Assembly: GCA_020351995.1 (NCBI GenBank)
Contig: CP070674.1
Span: 3,100,664-3,141,888, forward strand
Source of the DNA: Candidatus Zixiibacteriota bacterium
Lineage (GTDB): Bacteria > Zixibacteria > MSB-5A5 > GN15 > FEB-12
DNA: 41,225 bases
Direction of reading: 5' to 3'
Part shown: positions 1 to 6,899 of the stretch, one piece after another
Layout: each line of letters begins with the position of its first letter
How positions within the stretch are numbered: the stretch's first letter is position 1
The notes under the pieces: generated by a model
The model's database searches: none
Told to the model about the DNA's origin: nothing
Seen by the model: only the letters and a program-made list of their open reading frames with translations
Translations under genes and position numbers: made by a program

Positions 1-485
1 GGATGAAGATCAGCTACTAAAGACATTATCGCGCTGATTATATTAGGTATCTGGTCACCGACTTCCTTTGATAAAGACGTCCCGGCGGCGATTGTTTTTG
101 GCTCGACACCAATTATGGATACCCGCGGAGTTTTAGCTCCCAGCATACGACCCACCTTGAGTGCTTCCAGGAGGCTCATCTGGTGCAGGGATATTTTCTG
201 TGAGGGTGGTTCGGACACGTCGTCGGGAGAAAACTGATAGATAGTCCCCGGCGGTTGCCCCCCCTTTACCGCATCGACAATTATCAGGTGGTCGACGTTT
301 TCCACCAGGGCCAAAGCATCGAGGGTTGCCGTACCGGCATCGATTATCTCGATACCGTCGGGCAACCCCTCTTTATCTCTCAGGACCTCGATGACGCGAA
401 CACCAATGCCATCATCGCCCATGAGGACGTTTCCGGCACCCATAATAGCCGTTCGTGGCCTGTTGGTCGTCTCCCCATCTGACAT
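1..485 (-). CDS. NiFe hydrogenase maturation protease (M52 family), 3' end cut by window edge
   Basis: Reading minus from ATG at 485 gives 161 codons running off the window without a stop; the usual family length is about 150-170 residues, so little is missing. The N-terminus has the family glycine-rich/acidic motif (GAGNVLMGDDGIG), then IIDAGTATLDAL, LIIVDAVKGG and SLHQMSL, which supply the Glu/Asp/His positions expected to bind nickel. The role known for this family is to read nickel insertion in the hydrogenase large subunit and cut off its C-terminal tail in the cytoplasm. It starts 2 bp after the stop of the large-subunit gene, whose product has just such a tail, so the substrate is almost certainly that neighbour. 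HycI/HyaD/HoxW-type proteins cannot be told apart here. Confidence 0.93.
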   Translation of the reverse strand, partial: MSDGETTNRPRTAIMGAGNVLMGDDGIGVRVIEVLRDKEGLPDGIEIIDAGTATLDALALVENVDHLIIVDAVKGGQPPGTIYQFSPDDVSEPPSQKISLHQMSLLEALKVGRMLGAKTPRVSIIGVEPKTIAAGTSLSKEVGDQIPNIISAIMSLVADLH

Positions 486-487
486 CT

Positions 488-2047
488 TCACACCACCCTG
501 AATGTTGCCAACCGTTGTTTATCCGGCGTAACCACGTGCACAGCGCAGGCGATGCAGGGATCAAACGACCGGACGACGCGGCCAGCCTCGATCGGATTTT
601 CGATATCGGCTATCGGAGTGCCAATCAATGCCTGTTCCATAGGGCCCTTACATCCCTTATCATCGCAGGGGCTTCCATTCCATGTAGTGGGCACGACGCA
701 CTGGTAGCGGTTAATCTTCTTATCCTTGATGCTGATCCAGTGTCCCAGAGCGCCCCTGGGTGCCTCGGTCAGACCGATGCCTTCTCCCTGCTGGGGTATG
801 CTGAACGGAGTGTGAGCCGGTTTGCCGGGCTGAAGTTGAGTGACCCACTGGGCGCAGCGGTCGGCGACGACCTTGGCCTCAAGTGCCCTTGCGGCATGAC
901 GGCCCAGAACGGAGAAAAGGGCTCCCACCGGGGCATTGAATCGGGCCAGGGTATCAGTGACCATTTTCGAGACCGTTTCGCTGGCTCCCGTTAGATGCGC
1001 CACACCTATTCGGGACAGTGGTCCGACCTCGACCACTTCGCCATCGTAACGCGGCGCCTTAAGCCATGAATAGGCTCCTTCTTTGTACAGGTCCGGCGTG
1101 GTCTCGCCCTTTGAAGGATGATTACCTGATGCCGACGAGTAGCGTGAATACTTCACGTACTCTGAGAGTTTCTTCTCCGAGAAGGCGCGAACTTCGCCGT
1201 TGACAAAGGTTCCCGCTGGCAGAAGTTTGGCGTCGCCGTTATTGTCTTCTTCGAAGACACCGTACGAAAGCAGATTTCCGCAGCCCTTGCCGATTTCGAA
1301 GTATTTCGGGTAGAGACTTGCCACCGCGAGTACATCGGGTATGTAGACGTTCTCGACGAAGTCCGAAATCTCTCTCAGCCGTGAGGAAAAGGCGGCGATC
1401 TTATTTACCGTAACTGTCTCAGATGATCCCCCGGGCATGATGGTGACATTATGAGGCATGCGGCCACCAAAAATCGACAGCATTTCCTGGGCCTTGCGAC
1501 GTATCTCAAGGGCTTTCAGATAATGCGTGATAGCGGCGATATTGATATCCGTGTCAGCGATATAATCGCCCTCGTACCGGGGAAGGAAAGGGGCCACCGG
1601 GTTGGCTTTGCCGCTGTCAAGTTCAGCCTGTGCCCAGGCCTTCACGCGGTTCAATTCCGGATCATTACCTTTGTATTTAAGGATGGCGGTGATATCGACA
1701 TAATCGAGCGCCGCCAGATGATAGAAGTGGAGCACATGTGACTGAAGGTAGTTTGAGCCCAGCACAAGATTGCGGATGAGCCGTCCGTTATCAGGCGGCG
1801 TGACGCCAAGGGCCCTGTCGAGCGTGAGGCTCGATGCCTGGGCGTGACTCGCCGGACAGACTCCGCAGATGCGCTGGGTAATCTGATTAGCGTCAACCGG
1901 ATTTCGTCCGTGAAGTATCTGCTCGATACCACGGAACATTTCACCACAACAGCGGGCATCGCTAACCTTTCCGTCTTCAACCTCTATCTCTATCTTGAGA
2001 TGACCCTCAATTCTTGTCATCGGGTCGATTGTAATCGTTTTACTCAT
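488..2047 (-). CDS. NiFe hydrogenase large subunit (uptake type), unprocessed precursor
   Basis: 519 residues, normal for membrane-associated or periplasmic uptake hydrogenases. The N-terminal nickel motif RICGVCPASH (C61, C64) and the C-terminal DPCIACAVH (C498, C501) supply the four Cys ligands of the Ni-Fe site. A 15-residue tail follows His504 and should be removed by the protease encoded just downstream. The protein should fold in the cytoplasm and be exported as a complex with the Tat-signal-bearing small subunit encoded 26 bp upstream. No cytochrome b or other membrane electron acceptor gene is seen within the window; it may lie beyond the left edge. Assignment to group 1 rests on motif style and the Tat partner, not on a phylogeny. 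Confidence 0.97.
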   Translation of the reverse strand: MSKTITIDPMTRIEGHLKIEIEVEDGKVSDARCCGEMFRGIEQILHGRNPVDANQITQRICGVCPASHAQASSLTLDRALGVTPPDNGRLIRNLVLGSNYLQSHVLHFYHLAALDYVDITAILKYKGNDPELNRVKAWAQAELDSGKANPVAPFLPRYEGDYIADTDINIAAITHYLKALEIRRKAQEMLSIFGGRMPHNVTIMPGGSSETVTVNKIAAFSSRLREISDFVENVYIPDVLAVASLYPKYFEIGKGCGNLLSYGVFEEDNNGDAKLLPAGTFVNGEVRAFSEKKLSEYVKYSRYSSASGNHPSKGETTPDLYKEGAYSWLKAPRYDGEVVEVGPLSRIGVAHLTGASETVSKMVTDTLARFNAPVGALFSVLGRHAARALEAKVVADRCAQWVTQLQPGKPAHTPFSIPQQGEGIGLTEAPRGALGHWISIKDKKINRYQCVVPTTWNGSPCDDKGCKGPMEQALIGTPIADIENPIEAGRVVRSFDPCIACAVHVVTPDKQRLATFRVV

Positions 2048-2073
2048 CTTATTCTCCTTTCAGACCCGCTGCG

Positions 2074-3066
2074 CTAGCCCGTGGTAACTTTACGGGGCGC
2101 GTGAGGACCCGACCAGTCAATGCCGTATGTTTTCTCTATTGGTAGTTTGGAATAAAGGCCGGTGTTTGAGAAATCCGGAAATCCCGGTTCGGTACAGCCG
2201 ATACACGGCGAACCGCTCCTGATACACCAGTTCACATTATTGTTCCAACCGCGAATGCAGGCGTCACAGTGGGCTTCCGGTCCTTTGCAGCCCAGATCGT
2301 AGAGACATCCCGGCTGACCGAAATCTTCGGCCACCCGACCTTCCTCGAAGTCGGCCCGTCGTTCGCACTGTTCATGAACGACTTTTCCGAAGAACATTTT
2401 GGGACGCTTATGTTCATCAAGTTCCGGTAAGCCGTATAGAATTACGTGCGCAATAGTACCCACGACCCAATCCGGGTGCGAAGGACAACCGGGAATGTTT
2501 ATAATGGTGGCCTTGGGGATTATGTCCTGCACGCCTCTGGCGCCGGTGAGATTGCCCTTGGCTGCCGGTATTCCGCCGAAGGAGGCGCAGGTACCGATAG
2601 CCACGACGGCTTTAGCGGCTTCGCCCAAGCGCTGCACCCATTGCTGGGCAGTCACCGGGTGGTGATTGCTTTCGCCACTCTGGCAGTAGGCACCACCTTC
2701 GCTGGTGGAAATCGAACCCTCTACGACCAGGACAAACTCGCCCTGTTGTTCGGTGAGCGCTCGTTCAAGTACCTCCACAGCGACGTCACCCGTGCCCCCC
2801 ATTACATTCGGGTGAAACTGCAGGCTGATGGTTTCGGTAAGCACCTCGGCTATATCCGGATGAACCGTGTTCAGGGTAGATACGGAACATCCGGCGCACG
2901 ATTGACCCTGTATCCAGATCACCGGCAACTGGCTGGTTTGGAGTTCCTCGGCGAGGGCTTGTTTGACGGGTTCGGGGATCCCGGCAGAATGCAGAATGCA
3001 GGGAATCACCGCCACTGAAGCAGTGCAACCCATCAGTTCGAGGAATTCTCTTCGGCTTAGACTCAT
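2074..3066 (-). CDS. NiFe hydrogenase small subunit with Tat signal
   Basis: Start chosen at ATG 3066 (GGGAG about 7 bases upstream) rather than TTG 3108; this gives MSLSRREFLELMG followed by a hydrophobic stretch, a classic twin-arginine signal. 330 residues. Fe-S ligands are visible in order: CAGCS near the mature N-terminus, GTCASFGG and GCPSHPDW (proximal cluster); a His/Cys-containing stretch HEQC with CLYDLGC (distal); and CDAC...WCIRSGSPCIGC (medial type). It passes electrons from the Ni-Fe site outward. First gene of the hydrogenase operon, then large subunit and protease. A TATACT box lies on the minus strand at 3130-3125, but no convincing -35 is seen, so the promoter is uncertain. 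Confidence 0.96.
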   Translation of the reverse strand: MSLSRREFLELMGCTASVAVIPCILHSAGIPEPVKQALAEELQTSQLPVIWIQGQSCAGCSVSTLNTVHPDIAEVLTETISLQFHPNVMGGTGDVAVEVLERALTEQQGEFVLVVEGSISTSEGGAYCQSGESNHHPVTAQQWVQRLGEAAKAVVAIGTCASFGGIPAAKGNLTGARGVQDIIPKATIINIPGCPSHPDWVVGTIAHVILYGLPELDEHKRPKMFFGKVVHEQCERRADFEEGRVAEDFGQPGCLYDLGCKGPEAHCDACIRGWNNNVNWCIRSGSPCIGCTEPGFPDFSNTGLYSKLPIEKTYGIDWSGPHAPRKVTTG

Positions 3067-3409
3067 AGCGATACTCCCATGCGCACTTACGGCGCTTTGT
3101 TTATTCAAGTTGTGTTATTGAAAGAGTATAAGCTTTTTGGGTCCTTTCATTCCCGGTCGCGCTCGGGTTGGACTGAAGCGGCGCAGTGTCCGCGACCGAA
3201 TCTTGCCCAGGTAGCCTTGATCTCAGGGGCAATTGGGAATCAGGTCAGCCAAAAATGCTACTTTTCTCAAGAGCACAATCGATATATCTATCTTTGCTGG
3301 ATTATCGGTTGATTCAATGAAAACCTTTACCGGCAGGCAGGTTAGCCCCCAAGGAGAGCCGTTCTCGTCTCTTTAGACAAACAGGCTGATAACGGGAAGT
3401 GATTGACTA
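3067..3409. other. Intergenic region upstream of the hydrogenase operon
   Basis: No gene is supported here. It must hold the minus-strand promoter of the hydrogenase operon and the 3' end of the upstream minus-strand operon. Only a TATACT hexamer (3130-3125, minus) stands out, and no strong terminator hairpin is visible. Without a clear terminator, read-through from the radical SAM operon into the hydrogenase genes is possible. Confidence 0.4.
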
Positions 3410-4357
3410 TCATTGCGATGGCAACGATTCGACAGAGGCGTAGGCCCCGGAGATCTTTTCTTCTGCCCGCAGATGGTTCAAAACGAGCTGCCCGCAGTTG
3501 CTGCCCAGTCGGTTCTCATCGACTTCACCGATGCTGAGGATTACTTCAAAACCGGCCTGCCTGAGCCTTTCGACTAACCCGGCTGCCTGAGAAGGTTGTA
3601 GCGGATCAATAAACGAGTGGTATTCGTTGAGAGCGACGCTGTAGGTTGGGTTCAGCGGTGTAATCTTGATAATGAACCTTGCCGGGTCAAAGTACTGTGT
3701 CAGAACTTCGGGGTCAATCGCAGCGTTTTTTTCCAGCGCAAAATTGAGGGCGATTTTCTTACCGCCGTTTTGATAGAATCGTTCACCATATCGAGCGATT
3801 TCGGCATATGTCCATTTGGGTACGGGCATTATGCGATCCCGGAGCACTTCATCGGTGGTGTGTATGGAAAACTGCAATTGGAAACGGTCGGTGTACAGCC
3901 GCGTCTTTATATCAAGCAATCTTTCGAAGAACGCATCCGTTTTGCGCGGCGCGATAGTCGGCAGGCACGGCAACAGGCCGGGAGCGTCGTACCGAACAGG
4001 CAGTTCTTCGAGAACATCCAGAACACTTTCATTCAAACTGGGATCACCCATGCGGGCAAACTGAATCTTGAACTTTTCAACCTCGATTCTTCGACAAGGG
4101 TATCTTCTGTCGACCAGATAGTCAATCTGAGAGAGAATCTCTTCTTTGCTCAGTTTTCCCCTGTAGAAATATCCCGCGTCACAGATAGTGCATTTGACCG
4201 GACAACCGAACAGTGTCGACACAATAAGCACCCATTTCTTCTCCCTCGGAAGCGGCGGCTGGAGTGCTTCTACGAACTCCAGGGCGTTGCCGTCCGGTGT
4301 CTCGGCTATATAAACAAGCGCCAGATCCTCGCGTCCGCTCTGTCCGATCACTTTCAT
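3410..4357 (-). CDS. RlmN/Cfr-family radical SAM protein, short variant lacking the resolving Cys
   Basis: 315 residues, against about 350-380 for RlmN. The radical SAM motif is C52-x3-C56-x2-C59. RlmN-like landmarks follow: RMGDPSLN (RlmN GMGEPxxN), SIHTTDEVLRDRIMP, ITPLNPT, and LGSNCGQL with C288 at the place of the methyl-carrying cysteine (E. coli C355). The position seven residues before the first cluster Cys is Ile45; in E. coli RlmN this is C118, which resolves the protein-RNA crosslink. The N-terminal extension of RlmN is also missing. Seen: the motifs and the loss. Inferred: not a normal 23S/tRNA A-methyltransferase. Its start overlaps the flavoprotein gene stop by 4 bp, so the two are translationally coupled. 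Confidence 0.85.
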   Translation of the reverse strand: MKVIGQSGREDLALVYIAETPDGNALEFVEALQPPLPREKKWVLIVSTLFGCPVKCTICDAGYFYRGKLSKEEILSQIDYLVDRRYPCRRIEVEKFKIQFARMGDPSLNESVLDVLEELPVRYDAPGLLPCLPTIAPRKTDAFFERLLDIKTRLYTDRFQLQFSIHTTDEVLRDRIMPVPKWTYAEIARYGERFYQNGGKKIALNFALEKNAAIDPEVLTQYFDPARFIIKITPLNPTYSVALNEYHSFIDPLQPSQAAGLVERLRQAGFEVILSIGEVDENRLGSNCGQLVLNHLRAEEKISGAYASVESLPSQ

Positions 4358-5241
4358 TTTGTCTCTCTCAATCTCCGGGCTATGTTCATGGCGGCCATGA
4401 TCCCTTCACCAACGGCGATGCCGGTCTGACGGAAATCACCGTTTTTGACATCGCCCACGAGGAACAATCTACCGGAGTCTTCCAGGGTCCCAATGTCTTT
4501 CGCGGTACGTTCGGTTAAGAAGTCAAGTTGCGCTCTGCGGCCGATGGCTATCAAAATATAATCCGCGGTAAAACTGAAGTCGTCGCACGGGCCTTTACAC
4601 TTTACAATCACCTTAGCGCCTTTTTCCTCGCAGGGTGGGACAACATTCACGTTTTCATAGTAACTGATAGATTCAGAAGCCGATGCCTTTTCCCACAGAT
4701 GTGGGGCGCAGCGAACCTCGTTTTTGCGGTTGAGAATAATTACATCGTTCTTCTGTGAAAGGGTCAGAGCATAATCGAAAGCCGCGTCACCGGCCCCGAT
4801 TATGACTACTTTCTTTCCCTCTACGTCACGAATAGGATAAACCTCATGATGGACACGCTCATTACCTGACTCACTCGACACTATATTCTCGATTGTGTCA
4901 GGCTCTGTTCCCGAAGCAACAACGACGTACGAAGCGCTGATTGTACCATCAGGTGTTTCGACGCCGAACGTACCACTGGCGTGATCCAATCGTTTTACCT
5001 TAGAATGCACAACTCGTATGTTCCTCTGCTCGAGTTGTTGACGGAAGTTTTCAGCCAAAGCCAGACCATCAATACCTTGAGGAAAACCGGGGTAATTATC
5101 CACCCGGTTAGCATTTACCAGAAGGCCACCGAGTCTTTCCTTCTCGTAAATGACCGGGTCGTATCCCTGTCTCTGAAGTTCCAACGCTGCGGCTATTCCG
5201 GCCGGTCCGCCGCCTACAATTACAATCTGTTCATCTGCCAT
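4354..5241 (-). CDS. Thioredoxin-reductase-like FAD/NAD(P) oxidoreductase without the CxxC
   Basis: 295 residues. FAD motif IVGGGPAG near residue 8, family motif VDNYPGF, second dinucleotide motif IIGAGDAA near 147, and the closing RLFLVGDVKNGDFRQ-type FAD motif. Where thioredoxin reductases carry CATC just before the NAD(P) motif, this protein has VHHEVYPIRD (about 130-139), so no redox-active disulfide. It may use the flavin directly on another acceptor, as ferredoxin-NADP reductases of the same fold do. The TrxR NADPH-phosphate HRR motif is replaced by NRKNEVR, so cofactor preference is open. It overlaps the hydrolase gene upstream by 11 bp and the radical SAM gene downstream by 4 bp; electron supply to the radical SAM partner is a reasonable guess. 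Confidence 0.88.
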   Translation of the reverse strand: MADEQIVIVGGGPAGIAAALELQRQGYDPVIYEKERLGGLLVNANRVDNYPGFPQGIDGLALAENFRQQLEQRNIRVVHSKVKRLDHASGTFGVETPDGTISASYVVVASGTEPDTIENIVSSESGNERVHHEVYPIRDVEGKKVVIIGAGDAAFDYALTLSQKNDVIILNRKNEVRCAPHLWEKASASESISYYENVNVVPPCEEKGAKVIVKCKGPCDDFSFTADYILIAIGRRAQLDFLTERTAKDIGTLEDSGRLFLVGDVKNGDFRQTGIAVGEGIMAAMNIARRLRETK

Positions 5242-5905
5242 CGTTTTTCTTCAATGCTCTCAGGAGTTCATTTATCAACACCAATTCAGCGAATCCGTGA
5301 GAAAGATTCAGTAGCGACGCTTTGTGAAATTCCTCGTTATATGTCGCCGTGCCGTCAACCGGAAAGAACACTTCAAATCCCCTCATGAATGCCGAGCGAG
5401 CCGTCGTTTCACAGCACAGATGTGCCATTACACCGCAAACTACAACCTGCGTGACATTATTCTCTCTGAGTTGCGCTTCGACGGCAGTATTGTGGAAGGC
5501 ATCGTACTGGGATTTCTCTACCACGACATCCCCAGCCGCCTTAAAGCGATCGTCAATCTCGCTGAGCGGATTATCTTTTGTAATAAGTTCCTGCCACCAC
5601 CTGTCCATCATCCCCGCGTTACTGCCATCGTTGAGATGTCGAGTTAATATGACCGGTAGGCTTCTCCCCCGATAGGCATCCATAAGGTCGATCAGGCCCG
5701 GGACGATGACCGGAGCGCTGGGAATGTAGGCGTGGGACTTTTCTTCGAGAAAATATCGTTGCATGTCCAATACCATCAGGGCGGATTTGACCGGCAGGTA
5801 CTCGCAGCGGCGATCGGGCTCCCTCGCGGTCAAGCGTCTGAATTCCTGTGACTTAGCCGCTATGTTATGGGTATTTAGGTACTCTTCCTTCATCAACCTG
5901 CTCAT
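5231..5905 (-). CDS. Isochorismatase-family cysteine hydrolase
   Basis: 224 residues from ATG 5905 (TTG 5917 and ATG 5893 are alternatives). The catalytic triad of the family is visible: D47 in MVLDMQ, K131 in VVEKSQYDAF, and C164 in CGVMAHLCCETTARSAF. The family includes nicotinamidase, isochorismatase, N-carbamoylsarcosine amidase and biuret hydrolase; substrate cannot be assigned. About 40 residues precede the core fold. First gene of a three-gene overlapping operon with a TrxR-like flavoprotein and an RlmN-like radical SAM protein, an unusual set for a plain salvage amidase. A promoter reads TTGCCA (5953-5948), 17 bp, TATATA (5930-5925), leaving a leader of about 13 bases or none. Confidence 0.9.
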   Translation of the reverse strand: MSRLMKEEYLNTHNIAAKSQEFRRLTAREPDRRCEYLPVKSALMVLDMQRYFLEEKSHAYIPSAPVIVPGLIDLMDAYRGRSLPVILTRHLNDGSNAGMMDRWWQELITKDNPLSEIDDRFKAAGDVVVEKSQYDAFHNTAVEAQLRENNVTQVVVCGVMAHLCCETTARSAFMRGFEVFFPVDGTATYNEEFHKASLLNLSHGFAELVLINELLRALKKNDGR

Positions 5906-5924
5906 AATGCTTGGCAAAGACGGA

Positions 5925-5953
5925 TATATAATTCAAAGTCTCCGTTATGGCAA
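5925..5953 (-). promoter_or_regulatory. Sigma-70-type promoter of the hydrolase/flavoprotein/radical SAM operon
   Basis: Minus strand TTGCCA at 5953-5948 (5/6 to TTGACA), 17-bp spacer, TATATA at 5930-5925. Predicted start point near 5918, about 13 bases ahead of ATG 5905 and right at TTG 5917. The leader is too short for a normal Shine-Dalgarno. Confidence 0.5.
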
Positions 5954-5988
5954 GCGATTCCGTCTGGATGTGCCACTCGAAGCAAGCA

Positions 5989-6017
5989 TTGACGGGAAGA
6001 AGACTCGGAGGTATATT
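5989..6017 (+). promoter_or_regulatory. Sigma-70-type promoter of the LRR lipoprotein gene
   Basis: TTGACG (5989-5994), 17 bp, TATATT (6012-6017), both 5/6 to consensus. Start point predicted near 6024, giving a leader of about 43 bases that contains GGGAGG (6053-6058). This rules out the upstream in-frame ATG at 5947 as the start. The same TTGACG-17-TATATT pair occurs at the DMT transporter promoter (35389-35361). Confidence 0.65.
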
Positions 6018-6066
6018 ATGGCCAGATAGGAAACGCAGGTATATCACTTCCCGGGAGGGAAATCTC

Positions 6067-6822
6067 GTGTCGAAGAACTGTCGATTCACACTCTTTGCCA
6101 CACTGCTGTTGTCGATATTGATAGCCAATTGCGGGAAAGACCCTTTGGGGCCTGAAACAGAAATTTCATTTCCCGACACCGTACTGGGAACAGTTGTTTG
6201 TGCCGCACTTGAACGCGACTATGGGCCAGTCACTTTGGCTGAACTGCTGACCCTTGACACACTTCACTATTATGGCGGAGGGGTGAAAAATTTGCAGGGC
6301 TTGCAGTACTGCACGAATCTGACAAGCTTGCAACTGCCATGGGGTTCCATTGAGGATATCACACCTCTGTTTACACTACGTAAACTGGAGAAGCTGAATC
6401 TCTGGGATAATCGAATCTCCAGCGTGAAGCCCCTCATGCTTCTGATGAGACTTCGCCACTTAGACCTGGGTGAAAACGAAATTCGTGATATATCGGGCAT
6501 AAATGCTGCACTTAGCCTGGAGTGGCTAAATCTTTCGGCCAATCCCGTCAGTGATATTAGGACACTGGGAAACATGACCAGGCTAAGAGACTTGCACCTG
6601 AATCTCTGCAACATTGTCAATATCGACCCGCTGTCTAAACTGACCAATGTCAGATTCCTTGCTCTCGAAAGCAACTCTGTGGCTGATCTCAGACCGCTGG
6701 TAGATAATCTGGGACTCAATGACGGTGATACTGTGCATCTCCATTTCAATCCATTGTCAGAGGAGTCGATTAGCGTATATATTCCTGAGCTTCAGGCCCG
6801 CGGGGTATACGTAACGTATTAG
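6067..6822 (+). CDS. Leucine-rich-repeat lipoprotein (internalin/SDS22-like repeats)
   Basis: Start set at GTG 6067, with GGGAGG 8 bases upstream; 251 residues. The N-terminus is a short basic/hydrophobic signal (VSKNCRFTLF...) ending LLSILIANC, a lipobox-like site at Cys22, although Asn at -1 is unusual. After CGKDPLGPE comes an internalin-like cap (FPDTVLGTVVCAAL) and about seven 22-residue LRRs of the LxxLxLxxNxIxDIxPL type up to about residue 225, then a capping segment to YVTY. Such domains bind proteins; no catalytic domain is present. Monocistronic, divergent from the hydrolase operon, with a hairpin at its 3' end. Ligand unknown. Confidence 0.85.
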   Translation: MSKNCRFTLFATLLLSILIANCGKDPLGPETEISFPDTVLGTVVCAALERDYGPVTLAELLTLDTLHYYGGGVKNLQGLQYCTNLTSLQLPWGSIEDITPLFTLRKLEKLNLWDNRISSVKPLMLLMRLRHLDLGENEIRDISGINAALSLEWLNLSANPVSDIRTLGNMTRLRDLHLNLCNIVNIDPLSKLTNVRFLALESNSVADLRPLVDNLGLNDGDTVHLHFNPLSEESISVYIPELQARGVYVTY

Positions 6823-6850
6823 AAGAGATATCTGACAGGTAAATAATCGA

Positions 6851-6877
6851 GGGCCGGCATGCGTAGCATGTCGGCCC
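6851..6877. terminator. Hairpin between convergent genes
   Basis: GGGCCGGCATGC (6851-6862), GTA loop, GCATGTCGGCCC (6866-6877): 12-bp stem with one G-T pair. It sits between the LRR gene (+) and nfnB-like gene (-). No U-run follows on either strand, so it is either a weak bidirectional terminator or an mRNA 3'-end stabiliser. Confidence 0.45.
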
Positions 6878-6899
6878 ATTATCGTATGCTAAAGAGCTG

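Noticed and set aside
5947-6066. 40-residue N-terminal extension of the LRR protein
   Set aside because: The promoter at 5989-6017 lies inside it, and GTG 6067 gives the signal peptide with a good Shine-Dalgarno.
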